A DNA stretch of 64,000 nucleotides from Cytobacillus oceanisediminis. GTDB taxonomy: Bacteria; Bacillota; Bacilli; Bacillales; Cytobacillaceae. Made by a program: the position numbers and the translations under genes. The stretch covers positions 151,306 to 215,305 of the forward strand of contig NZ_SOEE01000010.1 in NCBI RefSeq assembly GCF_004366035.1, written 5' to 3'. The notes beneath the pieces were generated by a model that was given only the letters and a program-made list of their open reading frames with translations, did not search any database and was not told where the DNA came from. Below, one piece after another: positions 35,161 to 43,509 of this stretch (its first letter is position 1; every line of letters starts with the position of its first letter).

Positions 35161-35604
35161 ATGAAAAAGAAAAATAAAAACCTCTTTATAGCTGGTTTAA
35201 TCCTTGGGTTAGGTCTTATTGGGGCGATTGATGGCATCGTATTTCATCAGCTGCTTCAATGGCATCATATGATTATGAGCCCAAATATCCAGCTGGAAAT
35301 TTTTACAGATGGCTTATTCACTTCTCTATTTTCTGCCAAGCTGCTTTGGGGAGGGATGAAAATTTTTCAGGATGCCCGGAATAATGAATTGGGCACAAGC
35401 TGGAAGATATTTGTTGGCGGTATTTTTATTGGGGGAGGCATATTTAACCTTGTCGAAGGAATTGTGGACCATCACATTCTCCAGGTTCATCGTGTCAGAC
35501 CATTAGCCGAAAATCCATTATTCTATGATTTAGCCTTTTTAGCCATTGGATTATTGCTTGTCATCATTGGGCTTATGATCAAGCGGTCGGAGAAGGAAGC
35601 ATGA
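35161..35604 (+). CDS. DUF2243-family membrane protein
   Basis: This protein of about 147 residues has four predicted membrane helices and matches DUF2243: two related halves each with an Asp/His-rich motif (AIDGIVFHQLLQWHHM and LVEGIVDHHILQVHRV). The paired membrane-embedded His residues suggest metal or heme binding, but the function is not established. ATG 35161 follows CGGAGGG at good spacing. It overlaps the next gene by 4 bases, so they form a pair. Confidence 0.85.
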   Translation: MKKKNKNLFIAGLILGLGLIGAIDGIVFHQLLQWHHMIMSPNIQLEIFTDGLFTSLFSAKLLWGGMKIFQDARNNELGTSWKIFVGGIFIGGGIFNLVEGIVDHHILQVHRVRPLAENPLFYDLAFLAIGLLLVIIGLMIKRSEKEA

Positions 35605-36056
35605 TGAAAAGAGCAGGAAGCTTTATCAGTTTTTTCATCATCTTTTTAGGTTTCTTTTATTTTTACACAAGTCAGAATCCCCACAGCCAGACGGGGGCAG
35701 ACCAGCATATGGGTCATGGGTATGTGGAAATCCCAAAAGATCATGAAATTCCCGCTGTCAGCATAAGTGTTGCCCCCGACGGACCAGATACATGGCTTTT
35801 AAGGCTGGAGCTGCTTCATTTTTCTTTTGCGCCTGAAAAAGTTGGTGAGACCCATCCAAGCTATAATGAGGGCCATGCACATTTATACATAAATGGAGAG
35901 AAAATCAGCCGTTTATACGGACAGTATTATCATATAGGCAAACTGAAGGAGGGAAAAAATGAAATTACCGTGTCACTTAATTCGAACAATCACGGAGCTT
36001 TAATGTCCCGCGGCAAACCCGTGATGGCCAGTATAACTATAGATGTGGACCGGTAA
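35601..36056 (+). CDS. Hypothetical membrane-anchored, His-containing extracytoplasmic protein
   Basis: This 151-residue protein has one N-terminal hydrophobic helix (signal or anchor), then an exported domain with repeated His: GADQHMGHGYVEIPKDHEIP and NEGHAHLYINGEKISRLYGQYYHIG, ending with LNSNNHGALMSRGKPV. I do not know a function. The coupling (ATGA overlap) to the His-rich DUF2243 membrane protein suggests both act on the same metal or redox substrate at the cell surface. That is inferred. Confidence 0.75.
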   Translation: MMKRAGSFISFFIIFLGFFYFYTSQNPHSQTGADQHMGHGYVEIPKDHEIPAVSISVAPDGPDTWLLRLELLHFSFAPEKVGETHPSYNEGHAHLYINGEKISRLYGQYYHIGKLKEGKNEITVSLNSNNHGALMSRGKPVMASITIDVDR

Positions 36057-36096
36057 GCGAAGAGGGTGGAACCAAGAACAGTCAGCTGCTAAATAA

Positions 36097-36141
36097 GAAA
36101 CCGCAGTTTTGTCATCCGCGGCGCGACAAAGTTAGGTTTCT
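36097..36141. promoter_or_regulatory. Nested inverted repeat upstream of mtlA
   Basis: GAAACC and GGTTTC form outer arms and TTTGTC (36108-36113) and GACAAA (36125-36130) form inner arms around ATCCGCGGCGC. It lies about 75-115 bases upstream of mtlA. It could be an operator for the MtlR activator or a weak terminator of the previous pair; no T-run follows. Confidence 0.4.
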
Positions 36142-36214
36142 CCTTTGTTGAGTATAGCCCGTTTGTACATTACCATTAATAATAAAGTACTATATTTTGA
36201 AAGGATGAGTGTAC

Positions 36215-38128
36215 ATGGCTCAATCTAATCTAAAAGTAGCTGTACAGAAGTTCGGTAATTTTCTGAGCTCAATGGTTATGCCGAATATCTCTGCTTTTAT
36301 AGCATGGGGTCTTATTACAGCTTTATTTATACCTACTGGCTTCTTCCCAAATGAAAGCCTTGCCATAATGGTCGATCCAATGGTTAAATACTTGCTTCCG
36401 CTTCTTATTGGTTATACAGGAGGTAAGCTTGTACATGATCAGCGCGGTGCCGTTGTTGGTGCCATCGCGACTATGGGGGTCATCGCAGGCGCGGAAATTC
36501 CTATGTTCCTTGGCGCCATGGTTATTGGTCCTCTGGGCGGATATGTGATTAAGAAATTTGACCAAATGATTGAAGGCAGAGTCCGTGCAGGATTCGAAAT
36601 GCTCGTGAACAATTTCTCGGCAGGAATTCTTGGTGCGTTCATTGCAATCCTAGCGTTCAAGGGAGTTGGTCCGGCAGTTGATGTCTTCACCGGGTGGCTT
36701 GTAGCCGGTGTTGACTGGCTGATTGGCACTGGACTTCTGCCGCTGACAAGCATCTTAATTGAACCGGCAAAAGTATTATTCTTGAACAATGCCATCAACC
36801 ATGGTGTTCTTTCGCCAATCGGCGTTGAACAGGTAAAAGAAACAGGACAGTCCATTCTGTTCCTGCTTGAAGCAAACCCTGGACCTGGTATCGGTGTCCT
36901 GCTTGCTTACATGTTCTTTGGAAAAGGCAATGCAAAGAAATCCGCACCAGGTGCCGGAATCATTCACTTCTTCGGCGGGATTCATGAAATTTATTTCCCG
37001 TATATCTTAATGCGTCCGATGCTCATTATTGCTGTCATCCTTGGCGGAATGAGCGGCGTGTTCACACTGGTTCTTTTAGGCGGCGGATTATTCGCTCCGT
37101 CATCACCGGGCAGCATTATCGCCATTACGGCTGTAACGCCTCATCATGCAAGTGCGTATATTGCAAACTTCGCAGGTGTGCTTGTGGCTGCTGCTGTTTC
37201 ATTCATCGTGTCTGCATTTATAATGAAAACAGGCAAGCAGGGTGAAGAAGATATTGAAGAAGCTGCGAAAAAGATGCAGGAAATGAAGGGCAAGAAAAGC
37301 TCTGTATCCAACGTGATTGAAGGCGGTCAGGCTGCAATGCCTGATAATGTATCCAAAATCTATTTTGCCTGTGATGCAGGAATGGGCTCAAGTGCCATGG
37401 GTGCATCACTTCTCCGCAAAAAGGTAAAGGAAACGGGCATGGACATTGCTGTTACGAATACAGCAATCTCTAATTTGCCAGCAGATGCCGAAATCGTCAT
37501 TACCCAGGAAGAACTGACGCCAAGGGCACGCCAAAAAGTGCCGAATGCATTCCATGTATCGGTTGATAACTTCCTATCAAGCCCGGAGTATGATAAGCTG
37601 ATCAGCGCACTTCAGTTCCCGGCTAACTCAGAACTTCACGAAATCGTTGAAGATGCTGAAGATAATGTTCCTGATATCCAGGACGAAGAGATGGCTCATG
37701 ATGACGATTTATTGCGTCCGGAAAATATATTCCTGAACAAAGAGTTTGCTGATAAGGATGAAGCGATCCGCTTTGCAGGAAGAGTGCTTGTGGATGCAGG
37801 CTATGTGGAAGAAAGCTATATTGAAGCGATGATTGAACGTGATAATATCACTTCCACTTATATGGGGAATGATGTTGCGATCCCGCACGGAACCGAAGAA
37901 GCCAAAAAGGCTGTGATCAAATCCGGCTTTACCGTTATCCAGGTGCCAAATGGTGTTGATTTCGATGGCCAAAAGGTCCGTCTGATCTTCGGAATTGCAG
38001 GCAAAGACGGTACACATCTTGAAATACTATCAGGAATCGCGGTAACATGTTCTGACATGGATAATATCGAAAAATTGGCTGCGGCTGAATCTGTACAGAC
38101 CATTATGGATATTATCGGCAAAAAATAA
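36215..38128 (+). CDS. mtlA: Mannitol PTS permease, EIICBA
   Basis: This 637-residue enzyme imports and phosphorylates mannitol to mannitol-1-phosphate. EIIC (about 1-340) has the family motifs MPNISAFIAWGLITALF and GGIHEIYFPYILM. EIIB follows a Lys-rich linker, with the phosphorylated Cys in FACDAGMGSSAMGA (about residue 386). EIIA at the C-terminus has the phospho-His in NDVAIPHGTEE. In B. subtilis the EIIA is a separate protein (MtlF), so this is the fused form. ATG 36215 is preferred over GTG 36209 on spacing from GAAAGGATG. It heads the mtlA-mtlR-mtlD operon. Confidence 0.95.
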   Translation: MAQSNLKVAVQKFGNFLSSMVMPNISAFIAWGLITALFIPTGFFPNESLAIMVDPMVKYLLPLLIGYTGGKLVHDQRGAVVGAIATMGVIAGAEIPMFLGAMVIGPLGGYVIKKFDQMIEGRVRAGFEMLVNNFSAGILGAFIAILAFKGVGPAVDVFTGWLVAGVDWLIGTGLLPLTSILIEPAKVLFLNNAINHGVLSPIGVEQVKETGQSILFLLEANPGPGIGVLLAYMFFGKGNAKKSAPGAGIIHFFGGIHEIYFPYILMRPMLIIAVILGGMSGVFTLVLLGGGLFAPSSPGSIIAITAVTPHHASAYIANFAGVLVAAAVSFIVSAFIMKTGKQGEEDIEEAAKKMQEMKGKKSSVSNVIEGGQAAMPDNVSKIYFACDAGMGSSAMGASLLRKKVKETGMDIAVTNTAISNLPADAEIVITQEELTPRARQKVPNAFHVSVDNFLSSPEYDKLISALQFPANSELHEIVEDAEDNVPDIQDEEMAHDDDLLRPENIFLNKEFADKDEAIRFAGRVLVDAGYVEESYIEAMIERDNITSTYMGNDVAIPHGTEEAKKAVIKSGFTVIQVPNGVDFDGQKVRLIFGIAGKDGTHLEILSGIAVTCSDMDNIEKLAAAESVQTIMDIIGKK

Positions 38129-38144
38129 TACTAAAGCTATTTCC

Positions 38145-38178
38145 GAATAGAAAAGCGTCATTCTGCGCTTTTCTATTC
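38145..38178 (+). terminator. Perfect hairpin between mtlA and mtlR
   Basis: GAATAGAAAAGCG and CGCTTTTCTATTC form a perfect 13-base stem around TCATTCTG. It is followed by CAGTGTTTTTG rather than an immediate T-run, so it may only partly end transcription or stabilise the mtlA mRNA. Confidence 0.7.
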
Positions 38179-38216
38179 AGTGTTTTTGTCACTAATTTTA
38201 GAAATGAGCTGATCTC

Positions 38217-40307
38217 ATGTATATTACATCGAGGGAAAAAGCCATTATTGAATTGATTATAAAAACATCGGGTAAACACACGGCATTGTCGATTGCATCT
38301 TCGTTAAATGTCAGTGCGAGAACGATTCAGAGGGATTTAAAGGCAGTTGAGAAAATTGTCAGTGAGTTCGAATTGAAGTTAACCCGCAATTTAAATCAGG
38401 GCCTTGCTATTGAAGGGAAAAATGAGCAGATTTTCCGGCTGATCCAGCATTTGACCAGCAGTGAACCGATCGACCAGCCTCCTCAGGAAAAGAAACTGCG
38501 CCTTCTAATAGCTATTCTGGAAGAAGACTTATACAAGACTCAGGTTCTGGCAAGCTACCTCGGCATCAGTACGGCTACCCTGTCAGCCTATCTGGATGAA
38601 CTTGGTGAATGGCTATCCGTTTTCCAGGTCCAGCCTACGAGAAAACGGGGAGTCGGTGTAGAGCTTCACGGATCAGAAGCAAATAAACGAAGAGCACTAG
38701 CACATTTTTTCCTTCAATATTTTCATGAAGAATTAATTGAGAAACTATTTTTGCTGGAAAAAAGGAAGCTTGGTGAAGAAAGGGTCCTTCATTACTTTGA
38801 ACCGGATTATCTTTTTCAGGTGAACAGTATTGTTCAGACTGTTTTTTCTGGTGCACCTGCCCGGTTTGCTGATAGTGGTTATCTGGAGGTTGTGCTGCAT
38901 GTATGCATTTCACTGCAGAGGACTCAAAAACAGCTTTTTGTGGATCAGAATGATACCCTTCCTGAAAAGGAAGTTATAGTGGAATACGGATTGATGCAGC
39001 AGATAACAAGCAAGCTGGAACGAAAATTTAACTGCATTTTTTCAGAAGGGGATGTCCTATACCTCGCACGAATACTTAAAGGGACCAAATTGAGCGGAGC
39101 CGAGGCTTTTCCATATGACAGCCTTGTGCTCGCCCAAATGATCAAGAATGTGATTAAATCTGTTTCGGAACAGCTGCATGTGGATTTAACCAAGGATTTT
39201 TCTTTATTTCAGGGACTGCTGGCGCACATGGAGCCATCCATATTCCGCATAAAACAGAATATGGAATCTTATAACCCGCTAAAAGAAGAAATTATGCGCA
39301 AATATCCGGTTCTGTTCATGGCTGTGAAAAATAGTCTTGTAGAGGAATTTACTGATATTGATCAATTTTCCGATGACGAGATCGCCTTCATCGTCCTTCA
39401 CTTTGGCTCAGCCCTGGTCATGCAGGAAGAGAATCTTTCCATTAAGGCACTTGTGATTTGTCCGACAGGCATCGGCACATCCAAGATGCTAAAGAGCAGG
39501 CTGAAAAAAGAAGCAGCTGAAATTGATGTGATCGAAATCAAGTCGATGAAGGAAATTTCAGAGGGTGTTGATCTAAAAGATTATGATTTAATCCTTTCTA
39601 CAGTCAGACTTCCTTTTATAAATGCTGAGTACATATTGGTGAATCCGCTCTTAAGCGATGAAAATATTCTTACCATAAAAAGCTACTTGCAGAACAATAT
39701 TGAAAGCCTGACAAAAGGAAAAGAATATCAGCCGGGGGATGGGTTCAAACAGGCTGAACAGAAGAACCTTTCTTTATCCGCAATGCTTGAGGAAGTAAGA
39801 GATATCCAGGAGAGCATCGAGTCTCTTATTCATAACTTCCGTTTTTACCGGATGGATGGAGGAGAAAGCCAGGAGCAGATTCTTAGGAAAATGCTTGTGA
39901 ATGCCGAAGGAGATAATTTGCTGACGAATGCTGAAGATGTCCTGCAGTCATTAAGGGAGCGGGAACAAAAAGGCGGGCTTGGCATACCTGAAACCAATAT
40001 GGCTCTCTTTCATGCCCGCAGTAAAAATGTCCGTGAACTTATTTTTCAGATTGCCCACCTGCCTGAGCCATGCATGGTAAAGGGGATGGACGGGAGAGAT
40101 GTTATTCTGAAAAACCTTCTGCTCATGCTGGCACCGTTCGATCTAAGCAGTAGAGAGCAGGAGATATTAAGCTTAATCAGCACAAATATCATTGAGACAG
40201 AGGAAGCGATTCTAATTTTTTCTTCAGCCAATGAAGACATGATTTACAAGAAGCTAGAATCAATTTTGACAGAATACCTGCAGTCTCATTTTAAAATAAA
40301 TCAGTAA
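38217..40307 (+). CDS. mtlR: Mannitol operon activator
   Basis: This 696-residue PRD-containing regulator has two N-terminal HTH regions (ISTATLSAYLDELG near residue 120), two PRDs (about 190-410), a EIIB-Gat-like domain with Cys in LVICPTGIGTSKML and a EIIA-Mtl-like domain with His in NMALFHARSKN. In B. subtilis MtlR these phosphorylation sites make it respond to HPr and to mannitol uptake. It probably activates the mtlA promoter. Length and domain order match MtlR. Confidence 0.94.
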   Translation: MYITSREKAIIELIIKTSGKHTALSIASSLNVSARTIQRDLKAVEKIVSEFELKLTRNLNQGLAIEGKNEQIFRLIQHLTSSEPIDQPPQEKKLRLLIAILEEDLYKTQVLASYLGISTATLSAYLDELGEWLSVFQVQPTRKRGVGVELHGSEANKRRALAHFFLQYFHEELIEKLFLLEKRKLGEERVLHYFEPDYLFQVNSIVQTVFSGAPARFADSGYLEVVLHVCISLQRTQKQLFVDQNDTLPEKEVIVEYGLMQQITSKLERKFNCIFSEGDVLYLARILKGTKLSGAEAFPYDSLVLAQMIKNVIKSVSEQLHVDLTKDFSLFQGLLAHMEPSIFRIKQNMESYNPLKEEIMRKYPVLFMAVKNSLVEEFTDIDQFSDDEIAFIVLHFGSALVMQEENLSIKALVICPTGIGTSKMLKSRLKKEAAEIDVIEIKSMKEISEGVDLKDYDLILSTVRLPFINAEYILVNPLLSDENILTIKSYLQNNIESLTKGKEYQPGDGFKQAEQKNLSLSAMLEEVRDIQESIESLIHNFRFYRMDGGESQEQILRKMLVNAEGDNLLTNAEDVLQSLREREQKGGLGIPETNMALFHARSKNVRELIFQIAHLPEPCMVKGMDGRDVILKNLLLMLAPFDLSSREQEILSLISTNIIETEEAILIFSSANEDMIYKKLESILTEYLQSHFKINQ

Positions 40308-40319
40308 AGGAATGATTCG

Positions 40320-41456
40320 ATGAAACAAGCAGTCCATTTTGGAGCAGGGAACATAGGAAGAGGATTTATTGGAGCCCTATTTTCACAGTCAGGCTACCAT
40401 GTAACATTTGTTGATATTGCCGACGAAATCATTAATCAGCTGAACGAAGAAAAACAATACCAAGTGCTGCTGGCTGCAGATATACAGGAATCCATGACAA
40501 TTGAAAATGTTTCAGGATTGAATAATCTGAAACAGGAGAATGAAGTAATAGAGGCCATTAAGCAGGCTGACTTCTTAACAACAGCGATTGGCCCTAACAT
40601 CCTTCCGCGGATTGCTCCATTAATTGCAAAAGGCCTGGCTGCAAGAGCAGAGGCAGGAATTAACCAGAAGCTTTATGTCATTGCATGTGAAAATCAGATT
40701 TCTGCGACTGATCTTTTAAAAGGCTATATTATGGAGCATCTTGACAGCGATGTAAATCTGGCGGGTGTATCTTTCCTAAACTCCGCAGTAGACCGAATTG
40801 TCCCAATCCAGAACAACCAGGGATCACTGGATGTTCTTGTTGAACCGTATCATGAATGGGTTGTGGAAACGACTGAGGACATTCCGCATATCGAAGGAAT
40901 GAAAATTGTTCCGGAGCTTGCGCCATTTATCGAAAGAAAGCTATTCACGGTTAACACAGGACATGCCGTTATTGCTTATTTCGGATACCTGGGAGGAAAA
41001 GAAACCATCGACCAGACACTTGCGGATGAAGAAATTTATAATCAGGTTCAGGCAACACTCCGTGAAACAGGTGCCTATTTGATTAATCGATATGATCTGA
41101 ATCCGAGCGAGCATCAGAAATATATTGATAAAATTATCGGCCGTTTCCAAAATGCCCACTTAAATGATGGTGTAACAAGAGTCGGACGTTCGCCGATAAG
41201 GAAGCTTGGCCCTGAAGACAGACTGGTTCGCCCGGCACTCCAGGCACAAAAAGCAGGCTTATCATACACAAACCTGGCTAAAGCCATTGCTGCAGCACTA
41301 ATGTTTGATAACAGGGAAGACGAAGAAGCGGTAAAGCTCCAGGACATGATTCAAGAAAACGGAGTAGCTTACGTGCTGAAGGAAGTATGCGGACTTGAAG
41401 ATTCAAGCGAGCTTGCTAAAGAAATACTGAAACAGTATGAAGCATTGGAAAAATAA
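40320..41456 (+). CDS. mtlD: Mannitol-1-phosphate 5-dehydrogenase
   Basis: This 378-residue NAD-dependent enzyme oxidises mannitol-1-phosphate to fructose-6-phosphate. It has the Rossmann motif HFGAGNIGRGFIGALF at the N-terminus, the family segments VACENQISATDLLKG and SFLNSAVDRIVP, and the catalytic region ERKLFTVNTGHAVIAYFGY, with the expected Lys and Asn/His residues. It starts 12 bases after mtlR and completes the operon; a terminator follows. Confidence 0.95.
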   Translation: MKQAVHFGAGNIGRGFIGALFSQSGYHVTFVDIADEIINQLNEEKQYQVLLAADIQESMTIENVSGLNNLKQENEVIEAIKQADFLTTAIGPNILPRIAPLIAKGLAARAEAGINQKLYVIACENQISATDLLKGYIMEHLDSDVNLAGVSFLNSAVDRIVPIQNNQGSLDVLVEPYHEWVVETTEDIPHIEGMKIVPELAPFIERKLFTVNTGHAVIAYFGYLGGKETIDQTLADEEIYNQVQATLRETGAYLINRYDLNPSEHQKYIDKIIGRFQNAHLNDGVTRVGRSPIRKLGPEDRLVRPALQAQKAGLSYTNLAKAIAAALMFDNREDEEAVKLQDMIQENGVAYVLKEVCGLEDSSELAKEILKQYEALEK

Positions 41457-41465
41457 AAAGGATTT

Positions 41466-41500
41466 AAGGCTGCTGAAATGTTCGGCAGTCTTATTTTTTG
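41466..41500 (+). terminator. Intrinsic terminator after mtlD
   Basis: AAGGCTGCTGAA and TTCGGCAGTCTT pair around ATG, followed by ATTTTTTG. Confidence 0.85.
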
Positions 41501-41522
41501 GGGGTTTTTCGGTGGGTGGAAA

Positions 41523-41765
41523 ATAGAACTTATGGAGGGCTTATGAAGCTAAAAAAGGTGGAGATCCGTGGAAATGGTCGCTATGGAGGAGTCATGAAAC
41601 CCAAAATGGTTGGAGAGGTAGGAAATGGTCGCCATGGAGGGCTCATGAAGTCCAAAATAGATGGAGATCCGAAGAAATAGTCGGCATGGAGGGTTCATGA
41701 GGCCAAAATAGGAGGAGAGCAGATGAAATAGTCGCCATGAAGGGCTCATGAGGCCCAAAATTCAT
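41523..41765. repeat. Tandem repeat, 51-52-bp unit, about five copies
   Basis: ATAG/ATGG-TCGCnATGGAGGGCTCATGA blocks recur at 41523, 41574, 41625, 41677 and 41728, i.e. steps of 51, 51, 52 and 51 bases. Since most steps are a multiple of 3, short open frames with 17-residue repeats appear on both strands. They lack a convincing ribosome site and I treat them as by-products of the repeat. Confidence 0.85.
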
Positions 41766-41815
41766 AAAAGCCATAAATTTCTTCTTCATAAGGGGGCAAG
41801 GGAGAATTGATCTCT

Positions 41816-42390
41816 GGTAATTAATTCGAAGTCCCAGAGCCAGCCAACAAACTGGGAGTTATTCAAAGGGTAACGATGAAAACTCGGACCCGGCAGTCAA
41901 AATGGGGGTTAATCAAAGGGAATAACGACGAAAACTCGGACCCGGCAGTTAAAATGGGGGTTAATCAAAGGGAATAACGACGAAAACTCGGAGCCGGCAG
42001 TCAAAATGGGGGTTAATCAAAGGGAATAACGACGAAAACTCGGACCCGGCAGTCAAAATGGGGGTTAATCAAAGGGAATAACGACGAAAACTCGGAGCCA
42101 GCAGTCAAAATGGGGGTTAATCAAAGGAAATAACGACGAAAACTCAGACCCGGCTGTCAAACTGGGAGTTAATCAAAGGGAATAACGACGAAATCCCAGA
42201 TCCAACCGACAAGATGGGAGTTAATCAAAGGGAATAACGACGAAAACTCGGACCCGGCAGTCAAAATGGGAGTTAATTAAAGAGAATAGCGACGAAATCC
42301 CAGATCCAACCGACAAGATGGGAGTTAATCAAAAGGCGTAAAGATGAAATCCCGAAGCCAGCCATCAGAAGGGGCCATAAACTGGAGCAG
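41816..42390. repeat. Second tandem array of the 52-bp repeat family, about 11 copies
   Basis: GAATAACGACG recurs at 41920, 41972, 42024, 42076, 42128, 42180, 42232 and 42284, exactly 52 bases apart, with decayed units on both sides. The unit shares GGGTTAATCAAAGGGAATAA-type core sequence with the array at 28071-29290 but has a different other half (ACTCGGACCCGGCAGTCAAA). It is non-coding and fills the gap between the mannitol operon and the GntR locus. Confidence 0.93.
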
Positions 42391-42507
42391 CAGCTTCGAA
42401 ACGATAAGATTTTTTAAAACTGGTGATTAGTCAGTTCCGGTGGGAATGCGCTTAACAATGCTGTTTAAATGAAGTCCTCATTCTAAATATTAAATTTTCA
42501 AAAAATA

Positions 42508-42567
42508 TTGACAACTATTCAAAAAACAGATAAATTATAAAATAATATAAAGTTATAACATTATATT
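42508..42567 (+). promoter_or_regulatory. Promoter and palindromic operator of the GntR regulator gene
   Basis: TTGACA at 42508-42513 and TAAATT at 42531-42536 (17-base spacing) form a promoter. Just downstream, at the expected transcription start, lies AATATAA (42544-42550), AGTTATAACA, TTATATT (42561-42567), a 24-base palindrome with a GTTATAAC core. Related palindromes occur at 43350-43373 and 50263-50282. The position suggests autorepression by the gene that follows. Confidence 0.7.
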
Positions 42568-42587
42568 CTTTCAAGGGAGATACATAA

Positions 42588-43307
42588 ATGCAGATAGATA
42601 AGAGTTTACATATACCTCTTTATAGACAAGTAGAGCAGATTTTGGAAGATAAAATCATTTCAGGCCAATGGGAGGTGGGGAGTCAGCTGCCGACTGAGCA
42701 GGAGCTGTCCGACCGATTCGATGTAAGTACCATTACTGTTAAAAGAGCTGTGATTGAGCTTGTGAATAAAGGTTATCTCTTCAGACAGCGAGGCAAGGGA
42801 ACCTTTGTATCTGGAGCTGCAAAAGAGCAGGACCTCAATTCCATTATTTCGCTGTCCACCGGTGCGGAACAGGAACATCCGCATGAAATGATCAGCTTTA
42901 AATATGAGACAGCAGGTTCTGAAATTGCCCAGAAGTTAAGGATTGATCCTGAGGATGAGGTGATCAAAATTGAGAGATTAAAAGTGGAAAACAATGATCC
43001 TCTCGCATTGGAATATACCTATCTTCCAGCAGATAAATGTCAGGGGCTTACACCTGAAATGATCAATAACGATTTAATTTTTAACATCCTAAAAAATAGA
43101 TTCCATATAGCACTAAAACGAGCCAGGGTATTTATCCGGCCATATATTCTTCCTGATCATCAGGCTAAGCTGCTTCATGTGGAACCGGGAACCCCGGTGT
43201 TTGAGTGGGAGCGTACTACATACACAAAGCAGGAAGACATCATTGAGTTCTCTAAATTCTATATCCGCAGTGATAAAGAGGTTTATTATACAGAGGTTCA
43301 ATTGTAA
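42588..43307 (+). CDS. GntR/HutC-family transcriptional regulator
   Basis: This 239-residue protein has a GntR winged helix (residues 1-75: PLYRQVEQILEDKIISGQW, LPTEQELSDRFDVSTITVKRAVIELV, RQRGKGTFV) and a C-terminal UTRA ligand-binding domain (HutC subfamily; IERLKVENNDPLALEYTYLP). It precedes the ABC/oxidoreductase genes and is flanked by two of the three palindromes, so it is probably their repressor, released by the imported substrate or a metabolite. GGGAGATAC lies upstream of the ATG. Confidence 0.9.
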   Translation: MQIDKSLHIPLYRQVEQILEDKIISGQWEVGSQLPTEQELSDRFDVSTITVKRAVIELVNKGYLFRQRGKGTFVSGAAKEQDLNSIISLSTGAEQEHPHEMISFKYETAGSEIAQKLRIDPEDEVIKIERLKVENNDPLALEYTYLPADKCQGLTPEMINNDLIFNILKNRFHIALKRARVFIRPYILPDHQAKLLHVEPGTPVFEWERTTYTKQEDIIEFSKFYIRSDKEVYYTEVQL

Positions 43308-43349
43308 AAAAAAAGCTGAAATATCAGAGGGCGTTTTATAAATACAAAA

Positions 43350-43373
43350 GATATAAAGTTATAATATTATATC
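43350..43373 (+). promoter_or_regulatory. Second GntR-type palindrome, before the ABC transporter genes
   Basis: GATATAA (43350-43356) and TTATATC (43367-43373) flank AGTTATAATA, closely matching the site at 42544-42567. It lies about 137 bases upstream of the binding-protein gene. A separate 8-base stem (AATCAATCT/AGATTGAT, 43391-43414) in the leader may shape the mRNA. Confidence 0.65.
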
Positions 43374-43509
43374 TTTATATTTTATATATAAATCAATCTC
43401 TTTAAATAGATTGATCCAAATTATAAAGGGGGTATCGCTTTTATCAAGTCTTCATCTTAGAACAGCTCCTTAAGTTCACAAAAGCAAAAATAAACGAGGG
43501 GGAAATGAG

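Noticed and set aside
36097..36141. Riboswitch upstream of mtlA
   Set aside because: Only a nested inverted repeat is visible; there is no known aptamer core, and mannitol operons of this type are controlled by MtlR.
41498..41758. Small repeat-containing proteins on either strand
   Set aside because: The frames arise from a 51-52-bp tandem repeat; they have no convincing ribosome site and are open on both strands for the same reason.
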